A stretch of DNA of 39,937 nt from Zopfochytrium polystomum (Eukaryota > Chytridiomycota > Chytridiomycetes > Chytridiales > Chytridiaceae). Under the pieces are notes generated by a model, which saw nothing but the letters and a program-made list of their open reading frames with translations, had not been told where the DNA came from and did not search any database. Positions 29,139 through 39,868 of this stretch are shown here, in pieces. The stretch spans positions 1 to 39,937 of the forward strand of contig JAIVFJ010000448.1 of NCBI GenBank assembly GCA_025765615.1, read 5' to 3'. Numbering within the stretch: the stretch's first letter is position 1; every line of letters begins with the position of its first letter. Position numbers and translations under genes: made by a program.

Positions 29139-29210
29139 GGTTAGAGGTTAGGGCGGTTAGGGTCAGGGTGGTTAGGGTCAGGGCCTTAGGGTTAGGGTTT
29201 AGGGTTAGGG
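29139..29210 (+). repeat. Telomeric tract between units 2 and 3
   Basis: Identical to the earlier internal tracts, including the extra T in the last block (29186-29210). Confidence 0.9.
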
Positions 29211-29348
29211 CCAGTGGCGAAGGCGTCTAGAAAGAGGGGGTGTGGTGTGGAAGGGGCTGGAGGTTGAAAGGGAGCCAAGAGAGAGAGTGCGGTCGCAAAG
29301 TCCTTGGGATTGGTCCGTTCGAATTAGCAAAGAAATGCTGGATCGTCT

Positions 29349-31571
29349 TCAAGAAGGCCGATTGCTCTTGCGGCTGTCTTTGCGCTTTTTGGCAAAAGGC
29401 TGCCACTGACGCCAGGGATCTCGGTAAGGATCAGGGGGAGGACCCTTTGGCTTTGGTTTAGGGTCGAAGGGCGTCGGAGGCGGTGGTCTTGGAGGATCAA
29501 AGAGGTCCGGTGGCGGGCTCTGGGGCGTCACCGGGACTTTGGGGTCTCGAAGCTTTGTGAGGATCGAGCCGACGGACGGGTTGCTGCGTAGCGCAAGGAC
29601 CATTCTTGGCGGATTTCTGTCCCAAATCTCATGGACTTGGTCCTCGTGGGTGTTGAGAACGGGTCCGATCTGAAGGGCCGAGACTTGGGGGGCGTGCCGG
29701 ACGACAAAGGGGAGAACCTTGTCTTTGGGGCCGTCGGCGGGCGGGTGGAGCCACCGAGGCCTGTCTGCATAGCTGACTGAAGCGAAGATTGGCTCCAGGA
29801 ACTTGCGTGGATAGCCCCGAGCTTGAAGTCGTTGGCGGAAAAGAGCTCGGGTGGCCAGGAAGGTTGATTCGGACGTTGAGTTGCGCACATACCGAATCAG
29901 TTCGCCGCGGATGAAGCCCCTCTTGAGGCTCGAGGGGTGGAACGAGGCCGGGCCAAGGTAGGCGTAGGTGTTGAGCGGTTTTTGGTAGGTGCTGAACACG
30001 AGGGAGGCTTCATCGCTGTCGTCGCTGGTGCGGCGTAAGTTAATGTCGAGGTCGAGGAAGGCGGCATGGGTGGTGCTGCGGTTGACTGTGAGTCGAAGTA
30101 CACCGGGCCGTGAGGACGTGAGCAAGCCGTGAAGAAAGTCCACGTCGTCCGGTCCGCAGCAGAGGACCATGAAGAGGTCGTCAATGTACCTTCCGTACAG
30201 GGGGCAACGGATGCGTTTGTGCTGGTTGCTGATGATCCTGTAGACCCCGGGGACGGATTCAAAGACGGCGAACCCGTAGAGGTTTGCAATGACAACGGCC
30301 ATGTTGGTGCCCATGGCCATGCCACCGCGCTGCCGGAAGACCGTTCCCTGAAAGCTGAAGGCGTTGGCGTCAAAAACCCACTGTATCAACTGAAGGATCT
30401 CGGGGCGGATGATGTCTCTGCCGTGATCACGGAGCCAGGAGTTGAGGTTGTTGTTGAGAGATCGAATGACGTCTGCCACATGCATGTTGCCGTAAAAGTT
30501 TTCCACATCCATGGTGACGAGCAGGCAGTTTTCTGCTGGGAGAACTGGCACTTGGGTCTCGGCGATCTGAACGAGATGTCGAGAGTCTTTCAGGATGAAC
30601 GGGAGGCTGTCCACAATGGGCTGGAGCACCGCGCAGATAATGCGCGAAGCGTTGGTGGTGATCCAGTTTGTCGAAGCGACGATGGGCCGAAGGGGGACAG
30701 CCAGGCCTGGACCGAGGTTGAGCATGTCGACGGGTTTGAGCTTGTGTATCTTGGGGAGGCAGTAAAAGGTCGGCACGGTGAACGACCTGAAGCCGTCGAC
30801 AGAGTCTTGCAGAAGTTCCAGTTGCTGCCGAGTGAACCGGGAGCCATACTCCCTGACGAACTTGGTGACGAACGCCAGGTGTTTCCGGAAGAAGGCGGGA
30901 AGATCTGCTGGAGCCAGAACGGTGTAGTTGTCGCTCTGGAGGTGCTCGGTGACGAGTCTGTTGTAGTCGTCAGTGTCCAGGACGACCAAGCCGAGGTTCT
31001 TGTCTGCGGCTCGGAAGGTGAGGTTGCGCTGCTTGGCCAGCTTGTGGGCTAGGCGGAGCAGGGACCGACCGCGTTGCTGTTTCTTGTACAGTGGCGAAGC
31101 CTTGTCCAGGGGCTTGCTTTTTTGACAGTCGTCGAGCCACTTGAAGCTGCCGGTCAGGGCGCGGCGGATGGAGCGCGCGATTTCAAAGACGGGGACAGGT
31201 ACGTTGTCCGGGGGCGGGTAGGACTTGGGCGCGGTGAACAGGCGAGGGTCAAAGTCCGGGTCGTCGGGCGTGTTCTGGTGACGGAACTGGACCGACAGAC
31301 GGTGGGTGAACGAGTGAAGGGCTTCATCGAGCTCGTCGTAGGTGAGCGGACGAGCGAAAGGGATGTGCTTGGAGCCGTGGGTGAGAAGCCTTTGAGTCTG
31401 GGGCGAGAGGGTGGCTGAAGAAAGATTGAAGAAGAGAGGTTTCTTTGTAGGAGGAGAAGAGGAAGAAGTTGAATCCACAGGGCCGGCGGTCTTGGTTGAG
31501 AGACGATATGAGGGACGTGTTCTGCAAGAGACTGAGATGCAGATGTCGCGATGCTGCTGCAGCCACCTCAT
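29349..31571 (-). CDS. PLE reverse transcriptase (ORF2), unit 3
   Basis: 740 aa, same as in units 1 and 2. The ATG at 31571 overlaps the ORF1 stop. Confidence 0.95.
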   Translation of the reverse strand: MRWLQQHRDICISVSCRTRPSYRLSTKTAGPVDSTSSSSPPTKKPLFFNLSSATLSPQTQRLLTHGSKHIPFARPLTYDELDEALHSFTHRLSVQFRHQNTPDDPDFDPRLFTAPKSYPPPDNVPVPVFEIARSIRRALTGSFKWLDDCQKSKPLDKASPLYKKQQRGRSLLRLAHKLAKQRNLTFRAADKNLGLVVLDTDDYNRLVTEHLQSDNYTVLAPADLPAFFRKHLAFVTKFVREYGSRFTRQQLELLQDSVDGFRSFTVPTFYCLPKIHKLKPVDMLNLGPGLAVPLRPIVASTNWITTNASRIICAVLQPIVDSLPFILKDSRHLVQIAETQVPVLPAENCLLVTMDVENFYGNMHVADVIRSLNNNLNSWLRDHGRDIIRPEILQLIQWVFDANAFSFQGTVFRQRGGMAMGTNMAVVIANLYGFAVFESVPGVYRIISNQHKRIRCPLYGRYIDDLFMVLCCGPDDVDFLHGLLTSSRPGVLRLTVNRSTTHAAFLDLDINLRRTSDDSDEASLVFSTYQKPLNTYAYLGPASFHPSSLKRGFIRGELIRYVRNSTSESTFLATRALFRQRLQARGYPRKFLEPIFASVSYADRPRWLHPPADGPKDKVLPFVVRHAPQVSALQIGPVLNTHEDQVHEIWDRNPPRMVLALRSNPSVGSILTKLRDPKVPVTPQSPPPDLFDPPRPPPPTPFDPKPKPKGPPPDPYRDPWRQWQPFAKKRKDSRKSNRPS

Positions 31572-31694
31572 TCTTGCCGGGTGGATTTTCTTCCTCTTTC
31601 TCCGCCGGATCCTTCGCCGCCTGAGACTGGTCGTTTGTTTGTCTCGCGACCTTGCCGTCGTCCCTGCTGCTGCTGCTGCTGCCGGCGCTGCAAG

Positions 31695-31725
<31 letters not shown>

Positions 31726-33085
31726 TGCGGCCGCGGGGCTTTGATTGACGGTCGAAGGTGTGGGTGTTTTGTTTCTTGCCGCGGTTGTCCTTTTGGTTGT
31801 TGCCTCTGCCTGGTGTTGGAGATCTGCCGCGCGAGCGAGATTGGCTCTTGTTCTGGCCAGTAGACCTGGACCGCCGGTCGACGGCTGGAGAACGTGACTC
31901 GCTTCGGCCTTGGCGCTGCTGATTTTTCTGTTGTGGGCGAGAGGCGTTGCGTTTGGACTTGAGAGGTTGTTTGCCCCGGGGTCTGGATGAAGACCGAGCT
32001 TGGGCCGTCTGTTCCTTGGGGCGACTCGATGAGGAGCGGTTTCTTGAGGAGCGACGGCCTTTTCCGTTTCCCAACAGAGTTTTGAGTTCTGCAAGTTGGC
32101 GGGCAAGCTCTGAGATCCTGTCGTCAGGAGGAGGAGGGTCCGTACTACTATTGCTAGACGTCAGCGCCGTGGTGACGGCGTTCGAATCCTGGCCTTGCAG
32201 CCCCTCTGGCTGTTGCTGCTGCTGCTGCTGCTGCCGAGTTGCTGCTTCTTGTTTGCTTTTGGCCTTGTCTGAAGCGCGCCGCAGTTTCCTATCAAGATGG
32301 GCTCTTTGGCGGTCAGTGAAGCTTGAGACAGTCCGGTTGTAGGCGTCTAGGAAGGCTGTGTGTCGAGGATTCTTGACGTGGTGTACGGCCAAGAGGGAGC
32401 GCACTTGATCGACATCGACCGCGGTCACGGCAGCAGCAGAAGAACCACGCGAGGAGGAGCCAACCCCCGTCGAAGGAAGGAGTCCAAGCGAGGACTGGAG
32501 CTGCTGGAGCATGTCTTGGTTGATGATGGTGTGCGCGTTGAGGTCAACAACGTCTGACAGGAATAGGCTGTAGGTGTTGCTGAAGAGGTGGTTGAGACGG
32601 TTGAAGTTTGCAGACTCCATCCCAACCAAGTGACGAGTGGCGAGCTGTTTGGCTTGGAGCTCGATGTGCGCGAGGGCCGACTTGGGCAGGGTGATGCCAG
32701 AGACGGAGAACTTGACGTGAGAAGGAAAGACACCGGATCGGTATTCCTGGGCAAGCTTGAGCGCACGCTGGTACGATTTATCCCGGGCAAAGTAGAGGCG
32801 AGCGAGGGACTGGGCGCGTTCTTCAGCCTTGGCAAGTTCTTGCTTTGAGACCGGTAAGGCAAAGGCAAGGGCCAGGTGGCGGCTGTAGACGGCGTCCATC
32901 ACCGAAGAGCGAGGCGGAACTTGTGATTCTGCGAGGCCGTCGGTGTAGTCGGCGTACGTGCCTGGGGACCAGCTTTCAGGTAAGGCGTCTGGCACCTCGT
33001 ACTCGGTGTCTGCGTCCATGGGGTCGTAGTGGAGGTCGTCGTCGACAGGCATGGAACCAGAGAGGGGGGCGTCCGGTGGCGTCAT
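31568..33085 (-). CDS. PLE ORF1, RS/Q-rich protein, unit 3
   Basis: 505 aa from the ATG at 33085. It is one residue longer than in units 1 and 2 because an extra triplet lengthens the serine run in the C-terminal tail from 7 to 8. The change keeps the frame, as expected for replication slippage in a tolerated repeat. Confidence 0.82.
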
Positions 33086-33367
33086 CTTGAGTGAAGTTAG
33101 GAAGGGGGGCGACAGGACGAAGAACTTGAAGGGGACCTCGACCCGACGCACGTGGGCGACGACGCTGTGTGACCGGTTGAAGGCTCAATGGCAGGGTGGG
33201 GCCAGAGCCTAGACTTGCCAGACTAGGTGGTGGTGTGGTGGAGGAGAAGGGGCTTGCTTGCTTAAGAGAGGGAGGCCCCCCCTATGAGGGTGACGGGGGC
33301 CTCGAGTGTTGGGCTTGTTGCTTGGTGTTTGAACTAGAGAAGTTTCTTGACCAGAGGGACTTTATTC

Positions 33368-33408
33368 AGCGTGAGCTTTCGGCTGTTTTGGCAGCCTCTT
33401 CAGACGCT
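33368..33408 (-). ncRNA. Hammerhead ribozyme, unit 3
   Basis: Identical 41-nt motif in the leader of unit 3. Predicted cut between 33373 and 33372. Confidence 0.9.
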
Positions 33409-33671
33409 TGAGTGAACAAAGAAAAACCAAGGGTTAAGAAACTTCAAACCAAAGGAACCAACAAGGGTGATTGCAACACTTGGGGTTTGAAAGCAAGCAA
33501 GGGATAGGGGATCAAGGGTAGGTTGCACTCACACACACACACACACACACAAAGAAAGATTAAAAGACAGCATCATACCTCAAACCAAATGTCAAGGGCA
33601 CAGGGGACACTTTTGGGTTTGGAAGAGTTTCTGGCAAGGAGAGGGGTGAAAAGGGGGGGGCCCTGCCAGGC

Positions 33672-33679
33672 TTTATATA
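33672..33679 (-). promoter_or_regulatory. TATA box, unit 3
   Basis: TATATAAA on the minus strand, same context as in the other units. Confidence 0.62.
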
Positions 33680-33745
33680 CCCCCAGCCCAAGGGGGTCAA
33701 GCCATGGAAGGAAATGGAATGAATGAAACAGCAAAAAAGGAAAAA

Positions 33746-34312
33746 GTGATTCCAAAGGTGATACCAAAGGTGATTCCAAAGGAGGGGTGATTCCAAAGGT
33801 GATTCCAAAGGAAAGGTGATTCCAAAGGTGATACCAAAGGTGATTCCAAAGGAGAAGTGATTCCAAAGGTGATTCCAAAGGAGAGGTGATTCCAAAGGTG
33901 ATTCCAATGGTGATTCCAATGGAAGGGTGATTCCAAAGGTGATTCCAAAGGAGAGGTGATTCCAATGGTGATTCCAATGGTGATTCCAAAGGAGAGGTGA
34001 TTCCAAAGGTGATTCCAAAGGTGATTCCAGTGGTGATTCCAATGGAAGGGTGATTCCAAAGGTGATTCCAATGGTGATTCCAATGGTGATTCCAATGGAA
34101 AGGTGATTCCAAAGGTGATTCCAGTGGTGATTCCAATGGTGATTCCAATGGAAGGGTGATTCCAAAGGTGATTCCAAAGGTGATTCCAGTGGTGATTCCA
34201 GTGGTGATTCCAATGGTGATTCCAAAGGGAAGGGTGATTCCAATGGTGATTCCAGTGGTGATTCCAGTGGTGATTCCAAAGGTGATTCCAAAGATTCCAA
34301 AGAGATTCCAAC
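33746..34312. repeat. 12-bp minisatellite, unit 3
   Basis: Same array, with unchanged length and variant order. Confidence 0.95.
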
Positions 34313-34395
34313 CAAAAGAGGAAGAGATTCACCACAAAGGACCCCTCTGGGCGTCTGACACTGCCCAAAAAGGCAACTTCCATAAAAGGAAGGTG

Positions 34396-34478
34396 GTCAC
34401 ATGACCGCCATGTGACCAGTCACGTGACCCCCATGTGACCAGATCACGTGATCCCCACGTGACCCAGATCACGTGACC
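34396..34478. promoter_or_regulatory. E-box array, unit 3
   Basis: Identical CACGTG/CATGTG array upstream of the TATA box at 33672. Confidence 0.5.
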
Positions 34479-34505
34479 CCCCTTCTAACGTGGCGCGAGG
34501 CGGAC

Positions 34506-34577
34506 GGTTAGAGGTTAGGGCGGTTAGGGTCAGGGTGGTTAGGGTCAGGGCCTTAGGGTTAGGGTTTAGGGTTAGGG
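34506..34577 (+). repeat. Telomeric tract between units 3 and 4
   Basis: Identical to the other internal tracts, including the extra T (34553-34577). Confidence 0.9.
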
Positions 34578-34715
34578 CCAGTGGCGAAGGCGTCTAGAAA
34601 GAGGGGGTGTGGTGTGGAAGGGGCTGGAGGTTGAAAGGGAGCCAAGAGAGAGAGTGCGGTCGCAAAGTCCTTGGGATTGGTCCGTTCGAATTAGCAAAGA
34701 AATGCTGGATCGTCT

Positions 34716-36938
34716 TCAAGAAGGCCGATTGCTCTTGCGGCTGTCTTTGCGCTTTTTGGCAAAAGGCTGCCACTGACGCCAGGGATCTCGGTAAGGATCA
34801 GGGGGAGGACCCTTTGGCTTTGGTTTAGGGTCGAAGGGCGTCGGAGGCGGTGGTCTTGGAGGATCAAAGAGGTCCGGTGGCGGGCTCTGGGGCGTCACCG
34901 GGACTTTGGGGTCTCGAAGCTTTGTGAGGATCGAGCCGACGGACGGGTTGCTGCGTAGCGCAAGGACCATTCTTGGCGGATTTCTGTCCCAAATCTCATG
35001 GACTTGGTCCTCGTGGGTGTTGAGAACGGGTCCGATCTGAAGGGCCGAGACTTGGGGGGCGTGCCGGACGACAAAGGGGAGAACCTTGTCTTTGGGGCCG
35101 TCGGCGGGCGGGTGGAGCCACCGAGGCCTGTCTGCATAGCTGACTGAAGCGAAGATTGGCTCCAGGAACTTGCGTGGATAGCCCCGAGCTTGAAGTCGTT
35201 GGCGGAAAAGAGCTCGGGTGGCCAGGAAGGTTGATTCGGACGTTGAGTTGCGCACATACCGAATCAGTTCGCCGCGGATGAAGCCCCTCTTGAGGCTCGA
35301 GGGGTGGAACGAGGCCGGGCCAAGGTAGGCGTAGGTGTTGAGCGGTTTTTGGTAGGTGCTGAACACGAGGGAGGCTTCATCGCTGTCGTCGCTGGTGCGG
35401 CGTAAGTTAATGTCGAGGTCGAGGAAGGCGGCATGGGTGGTGCTGCGGTTGACTGTGAGTCGAAGTACACCGGGCCGTGAGGACGTGAGCAAGCCGTGAA
35501 GAAAGTCCACGTCGTCCGGTCCGCAGCAGAGGACCATGAAGAGGTCGTCAATGTACCTTCCGTACAGGGGGCAACGGATGCGTTTGTGCTGGTTGCTGAT
35601 GATCCTGTAGACCCCGGGGACGGATTCAAAGACGGCGAACCCGTAGAGGTTTGCAATGACAACGGCCATGTTGGTGCCCATGGCCATGCCACCGCGCTGC
35701 CGGAAGACCGTTCCCTGAAAGCTGAAGGCGTTGGCGTCAAAAACCCACTGTATCAACTGAAGGATCTCGGGGCGGATGATGTCTCTGCCGTGATCACGGA
35801 GCCAGGAGTTGAGGTTGTTGTTGAGAGATCGAATGACGTCTGCCACATGCATGTTGCCGTAAAAGTTTTCCACATCCATGGTGACGAGCAGGCAGTTTTC
35901 TGCTGGGAGAACTGGCACTTGGGTCTCGGCGATCTGAACGAGATGTCGAGAGTCTTTCAGGATGAACGGGAGGCTGTCCACAATGGGCTGGAGCACCGCG
36001 CAGATAATGCGCGAAGCGTTGGTGGTGATCCAGTTTGTCGAAGCGACGATGGGCCGAAGGGGGACAGCCAGGCCTGGACCGAGGTTGAGCATGTCGACGG
36101 GTTTGAGCTTGTGTATCTTGGGGAGGCAGTAAAAGGTCGGCACGGTGAACGACCTGAAGCCGTCGACAGAGTCTTGCAGAAGTTCCAGTTGCTGCCGAGT
36201 GAACCGGGAGCCATACTCCCTGACGAACTTGGTGACGAACGCCAGGTGTTTCCGGAAGAAGGCGGGAAGATCTGCTGGAGCCAGAACGGTGTAGTTGTCG
36301 CTCTGGAGGTGCTCGGTGACGAGTCTGTTGTAGTCGTCAGTGTCCAGGACGACCAAGCCGAGGTTCTTGTCTGCGGCTCGGAAGGTGAGGTTGCGCTGCT
36401 TGGCCAGCTTGTGGGCTAGGCGGAGCAGGGACCGACCGCGTTGCTGTTTCTTGTACAGTGGCGAAGCCTTGTCCAGGGGCTTGCTTTTTTGACAGTCGTC
36501 GAGCCACTTGAAGCTGCCGGTCAGGGCGCGGCGGATGGAGCGCGCGATTTCAAAGACGGGGACAGGTACGTTGTCCGGGGGCGGGTAGGACTTGGGCGCG
36601 GTGAACAGGCGAGGGTCAAAGTCCGGGTCGTCGGGCGTGTTCTGGTGACGGAACTGGACCGACAGACGGTGGGTGAACGAGTGAAGGGCTTCATCGAGCT
36701 CGTCGTAGGTGAGCGGACGAGCGAAAGGGATGTGCTTGGAGCCGTGGGTGAGAAGCCTTTGAGTCTGGGGCGAGAGGGTGGCTGAAGAAAGATTGAAGAA
36801 GAGAGGTTTCTTTGTAGGAGGAGAAGAGGAAGAAGTTGAATCCACAGGGCCGGCGGTCTTGGTTGAGAGACGATATGAGGGACGTGTTCTGCAAGAGACT
36901 GAGATGCAGATGTCGCGATGCTGCTGCAGCCACCTCAT
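34716..36938 (-). CDS. PLE reverse transcriptase (ORF2), unit 4
   Basis: 740 aa, same as in the other units and intact at all catalytic motifs. The ATG at 36938 overlaps the ORF1 stop. Confidence 0.95.
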   Translation of the reverse strand: MRWLQQHRDICISVSCRTRPSYRLSTKTAGPVDSTSSSSPPTKKPLFFNLSSATLSPQTQRLLTHGSKHIPFARPLTYDELDEALHSFTHRLSVQFRHQNTPDDPDFDPRLFTAPKSYPPPDNVPVPVFEIARSIRRALTGSFKWLDDCQKSKPLDKASPLYKKQQRGRSLLRLAHKLAKQRNLTFRAADKNLGLVVLDTDDYNRLVTEHLQSDNYTVLAPADLPAFFRKHLAFVTKFVREYGSRFTRQQLELLQDSVDGFRSFTVPTFYCLPKIHKLKPVDMLNLGPGLAVPLRPIVASTNWITTNASRIICAVLQPIVDSLPFILKDSRHLVQIAETQVPVLPAENCLLVTMDVENFYGNMHVADVIRSLNNNLNSWLRDHGRDIIRPEILQLIQWVFDANAFSFQGTVFRQRGGMAMGTNMAVVIANLYGFAVFESVPGVYRIISNQHKRIRCPLYGRYIDDLFMVLCCGPDDVDFLHGLLTSSRPGVLRLTVNRSTTHAAFLDLDINLRRTSDDSDEASLVFSTYQKPLNTYAYLGPASFHPSSLKRGFIRGELIRYVRNSTSESTFLATRALFRQRLQARGYPRKFLEPIFASVSYADRPRWLHPPADGPKDKVLPFVVRHAPQVSALQIGPVLNTHEDQVHEIWDRNPPRMVLALRSNPSVGSILTKLRDPKVPVTPQSPPPDLFDPPRPPPPTPFDPKPKPKGPPPDPYRDPWRQWQPFAKKRKDSRKSNRPS

Positions 36939-37061
36939 TCTTGCCGGGTGGATTTTCTTCCTCTTTCTCCGCCGGATCCTTCGCCGCCTGAGACTGGTCG
37001 TTTGTTTGTCTCGCGACCTTGCCGTCGTCCCTGCTGCTGCTGCTGCTGCCGGCGCTGCAAG

Positions 37062-37094
<33 letters not shown>

Positions 37095-38416
37095 CCGCGG
37101 GGCTTTGATTGACGGTCGAAGGTGTGGGTGTTTTGTTTCTTGCCGCGGTTGTCCTTTTGGTTGTTGCCTCTGCCTGGTGTTGGAGATCTGCCGCGCGAGC
37201 GAGATTGGCTCTTGTTCTGGCCAGTAGACCTGGACCGCCGGTCGACGGCTGGAGAACGTGACTCGCTTCGGCCTTGGCGCTGCTGATTTTTCTGTTGTGG
37301 GCGAGAGGCGTTGCGTTTGGACTTGAGAGGTTGTTTGCCCCGGGGTCTGGATGAAGACCGAGCTTGGGCCGTCTGTTCCTTGGGGCGACTCGATGAGGAG
37401 CGGTTTCTTGAGGAGCGACGGCCTTTTCCGTTTCCCAACAGAGTTTTGAGTTCTGCAAGTTGGCGGGCAAGCTCTGAGATCCTGTCGTCAGGAGGAGGAG
37501 GGTCCGTACTACTATTGCTAGACGTCAGCGCCGTGGTGACGGCGTTCGAATCCTGGCCTTGCAGCCCCTCTGGCTGTTGCTGCTGCTGCTGCTGCTGCCG
37601 AGTTGCTGCTTCTTGTTTGCTTTTGGCCTTGTCTGAAGCGCGCCGCAGTTTCCTATCAAGATGGGCTCTTTGGCGGTCAGTGAAGCTTGAGACAGTCCGG
37701 TTGTAGGCGTCTAGGAAGGCTGTGTGTCGAGGATTCTTGACGTGGTGTACGGCCAAGAGGGAGCGCACTTGATCGACATCGACCGCGGTCACGGCAGCAG
37801 CAGAAGAACCACGCGAGGAGGAGCCAACCCCCGTCGAAGGAAGGAGTCCAAGCGAGGACTGGAGCTGCTGGAGCATGTCTTGGTTGATGATGGTGTGCGC
37901 GTTGAGGTCAACAACGTCTGACAGGAATAGGCTGTAGGTGTTGCTGAAGAGGTGGTTGAGACGGTTGAAGTTTGCAGACTCCATCCCAACCAAGTGACGA
38001 GTGGCGAGCTGTTTGGCTTGGAGCTCGATGTGCGCGAGGGCCGACTTGGGCAGGGTGATGCCAGAGACGGAGAACTTGACGTGAGAAGGAAAGACACCGG
38101 ATCGGTATTCCTGGGCAAGCTTGAGCGCACGCTGGTACGATTTATCCCGGGCAAAGTAGAGGCGAGCGAGGGACTGGGCGCGTTCTTCAGCCTTGGCAAG
38201 TTCTTGCTTTGAGACCGGTAAGGCAAAGGCAAGGGCCAGGTGGCGGCTGTAGACGGCGTCCATCACCGAAGAGCGAGGCGGAACTTGTGATTCTGCGAGG
38301 CCGTCGGTGTAGTCGGCGTACGTGCCTGGGGACCAGCTTTCAGGTAAGGCGTCTGGCACCTCGTACTCGGTGTCTGCGTCCATGGGGTCGTAGTGGAGGT
38401 CGTCGTCGACAGGCAT
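36935..38416 (-). CDS. PLE ORF1, unit 4, with frameshifted N-terminus
   Basis: 493 aa from an internal ATG at 38416 (MPVDDDLHY). An extra G in the run near 38430 throws the usual start (ATG at 38450) out of frame after about seven codons, so the normal first 11 residues are lost. The rest equals units 1 and 2. Either this outermost copy is mutated, the true start is the internal ATG in all copies, or the base is an assembly error. Confidence 0.75.
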
Positions 38417-38732
38417 GGAACCAGAGAGGGGGGGCGTCCGGTGGCGTCATCTTGAGTGAAGTTAGGAAGGGGGGCGACAGGACGAAGAACTTGAAGGGGA
38501 CCTCGACCCGACGCACGTGGGCGACGACGCTGTGTGACCGGTTGAAGGCTCAATGGCAGGGTGGGGCCAGAGCCTAGACTTGCCAGACTAGGTGGTGGTG
38601 TGGTGGAGGAGAAGGGGCTTGCTTGCTTAAGAGAGGGAGGCCCCCCCTATGAGGGTGACGGGGGCCTCGAGTGTTGGGCTTGTTGCTTGGTGTTTGAACT
38701 AGAGAAGTTTCTTGACCAGAGGGACTTTATTC

Positions 38733-38773
38733 AGCGTGAGCTTTCGGCTGTTTTGGCAGCCTCTTCAGACGCT
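38733..38773 (-). ncRNA. Hammerhead ribozyme, unit 4
   Basis: Identical 41-nt motif in the leader of the outermost unit. Predicted cut between 38738 and 38737. It stays unchanged although neighbouring runs have indels. Confidence 0.9.
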
Positions 38774-39036
38774 TGAGTGAACAAAGAAAAACCAAGGGTT
38801 AAGAAACTTCAAACCAAAGGAACCAACAAGGGTGATTGCAACACTTGGGGTTTGAAAGCAAGCAAGGGATAGGGGATCAAGGGTAGGTTGCACTCACACA
38901 CACACACACACACACAAAGAAAGATTAAAAGACAGCATCATACCTCAAACCAAATGTCAAGGGCACAGGGGACACTTTTGGGTTTGGAAGAGTTTCTGGC
39001 AAGGAGAGGGGTGAAAGGGGGGGGGCCCTGCCAGGC

Positions 39037-39044
39037 TTTATATA
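39037..39044 (-). promoter_or_regulatory. TATA box, unit 4
   Basis: TATATAAA on the minus strand. This is the promoter closest to the telomere, and it would transcribe inward through the whole array. Confidence 0.62.
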
Positions 39045-39110
39045 CCCCCAGCCCAAGGGGGTCAAGCCATGGAAGGAAATGGAATGAATGAAACAGCAAA
39101 AAAGGAAAAA

Positions 39111-39676
39111 GTGATTCCAAAGGTGATACCAAAGGTGATTCCAAAGGAGGGGTGATTCCAAAGGTGATTCCAAAGGAAAGGTGATTCCAAAGGTGATACC
39201 AAAGGTGATTCCAAAGGAGAAGTGATTCCAAAGGTGATTCCAAAGGAGAGGTGATTCCAAGGTGATTCCAATGGTGATTCCAATGGAAGGGTGATTCCAA
39301 AGGTGATTCCAAAGGAGAGGTGATTCCAATGGTGATTCCAATGGTGATTCCAAAGGAGAGGTGATTCCAAAGGTGATTCCAAAGGTGATTCCAGTGGTGA
39401 TTCCAATGGAAGGGTGATTCCAAAGGTGATTCCAATGGTGATTCCAATGGTGATTCCAATGGAAAGGTGATTCCAAAGGTGATTCCAGTGGTGATTCCAA
39501 TGGTGATTCCAATGGAAGGGTGATTCCAAAGGTGATTCCAAAGGTGATTCCAGTGGTGATTCCAGTGGTGATTCCAATGGTGATTCCAAAGGGAAGGGTG
39601 ATTCCAATGGTGATTCCAGTGGTGATTCCAGTGGTGATTCCAAAGGTGATTCCAAAGATTCCAAAGAGATTCCAAC
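39111..39676. repeat. 12-bp minisatellite, unit 4
   Basis: As in the other units but one base shorter: GATTCCAAGG instead of GATTCCAAAGG near 39259. The deletion fuses the repeat frames, giving a mixed 290-codon open frame that is not a gene. Confidence 0.93.
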
Positions 39677-39759
39677 CAAAAGAGGAAGAGATTCACCACA
39701 AAGGACCCCTCTGGGCGTCTGACACTGCCCAAAAAGGCAACTTCCATAAAAGGAAGGTG

Positions 39760-39842
39760 GTCACATGACCGCCATGTGACAGTCACGTGACCCCCATGTG
39801 ACCAGATCACGTGATCCCCACGTGACCCAGATCACGTGACCC
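39760..39842. promoter_or_regulatory. E-box array, unit 4
   Basis: Same array with one C missing after CATGTGAC (39780); the CACGTG cores are intact. Confidence 0.48.
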
Positions 39843-39868
39843 CCCTTCTAACGTGGCGCGAGGCGGAC

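Larger units (their letters stand above)
23847..29210 (-). mobile_element. PLE array, unit 2 (complete, 5364 bp)
   Basis: Same order and length as unit 1; no difference between them was noticed on reading. Such identity means recent amplification, ongoing gene conversion, or an assembly duplication. Confidence 0.92.
29211..34577 (-). mobile_element. PLE array, unit 3 (complete, 5367 bp)
   Basis: As units 1 and 2, plus one extra CTG triplet (about 31702-31735) within ORF1. This is the only length difference found among the internal units. Confidence 0.92.
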
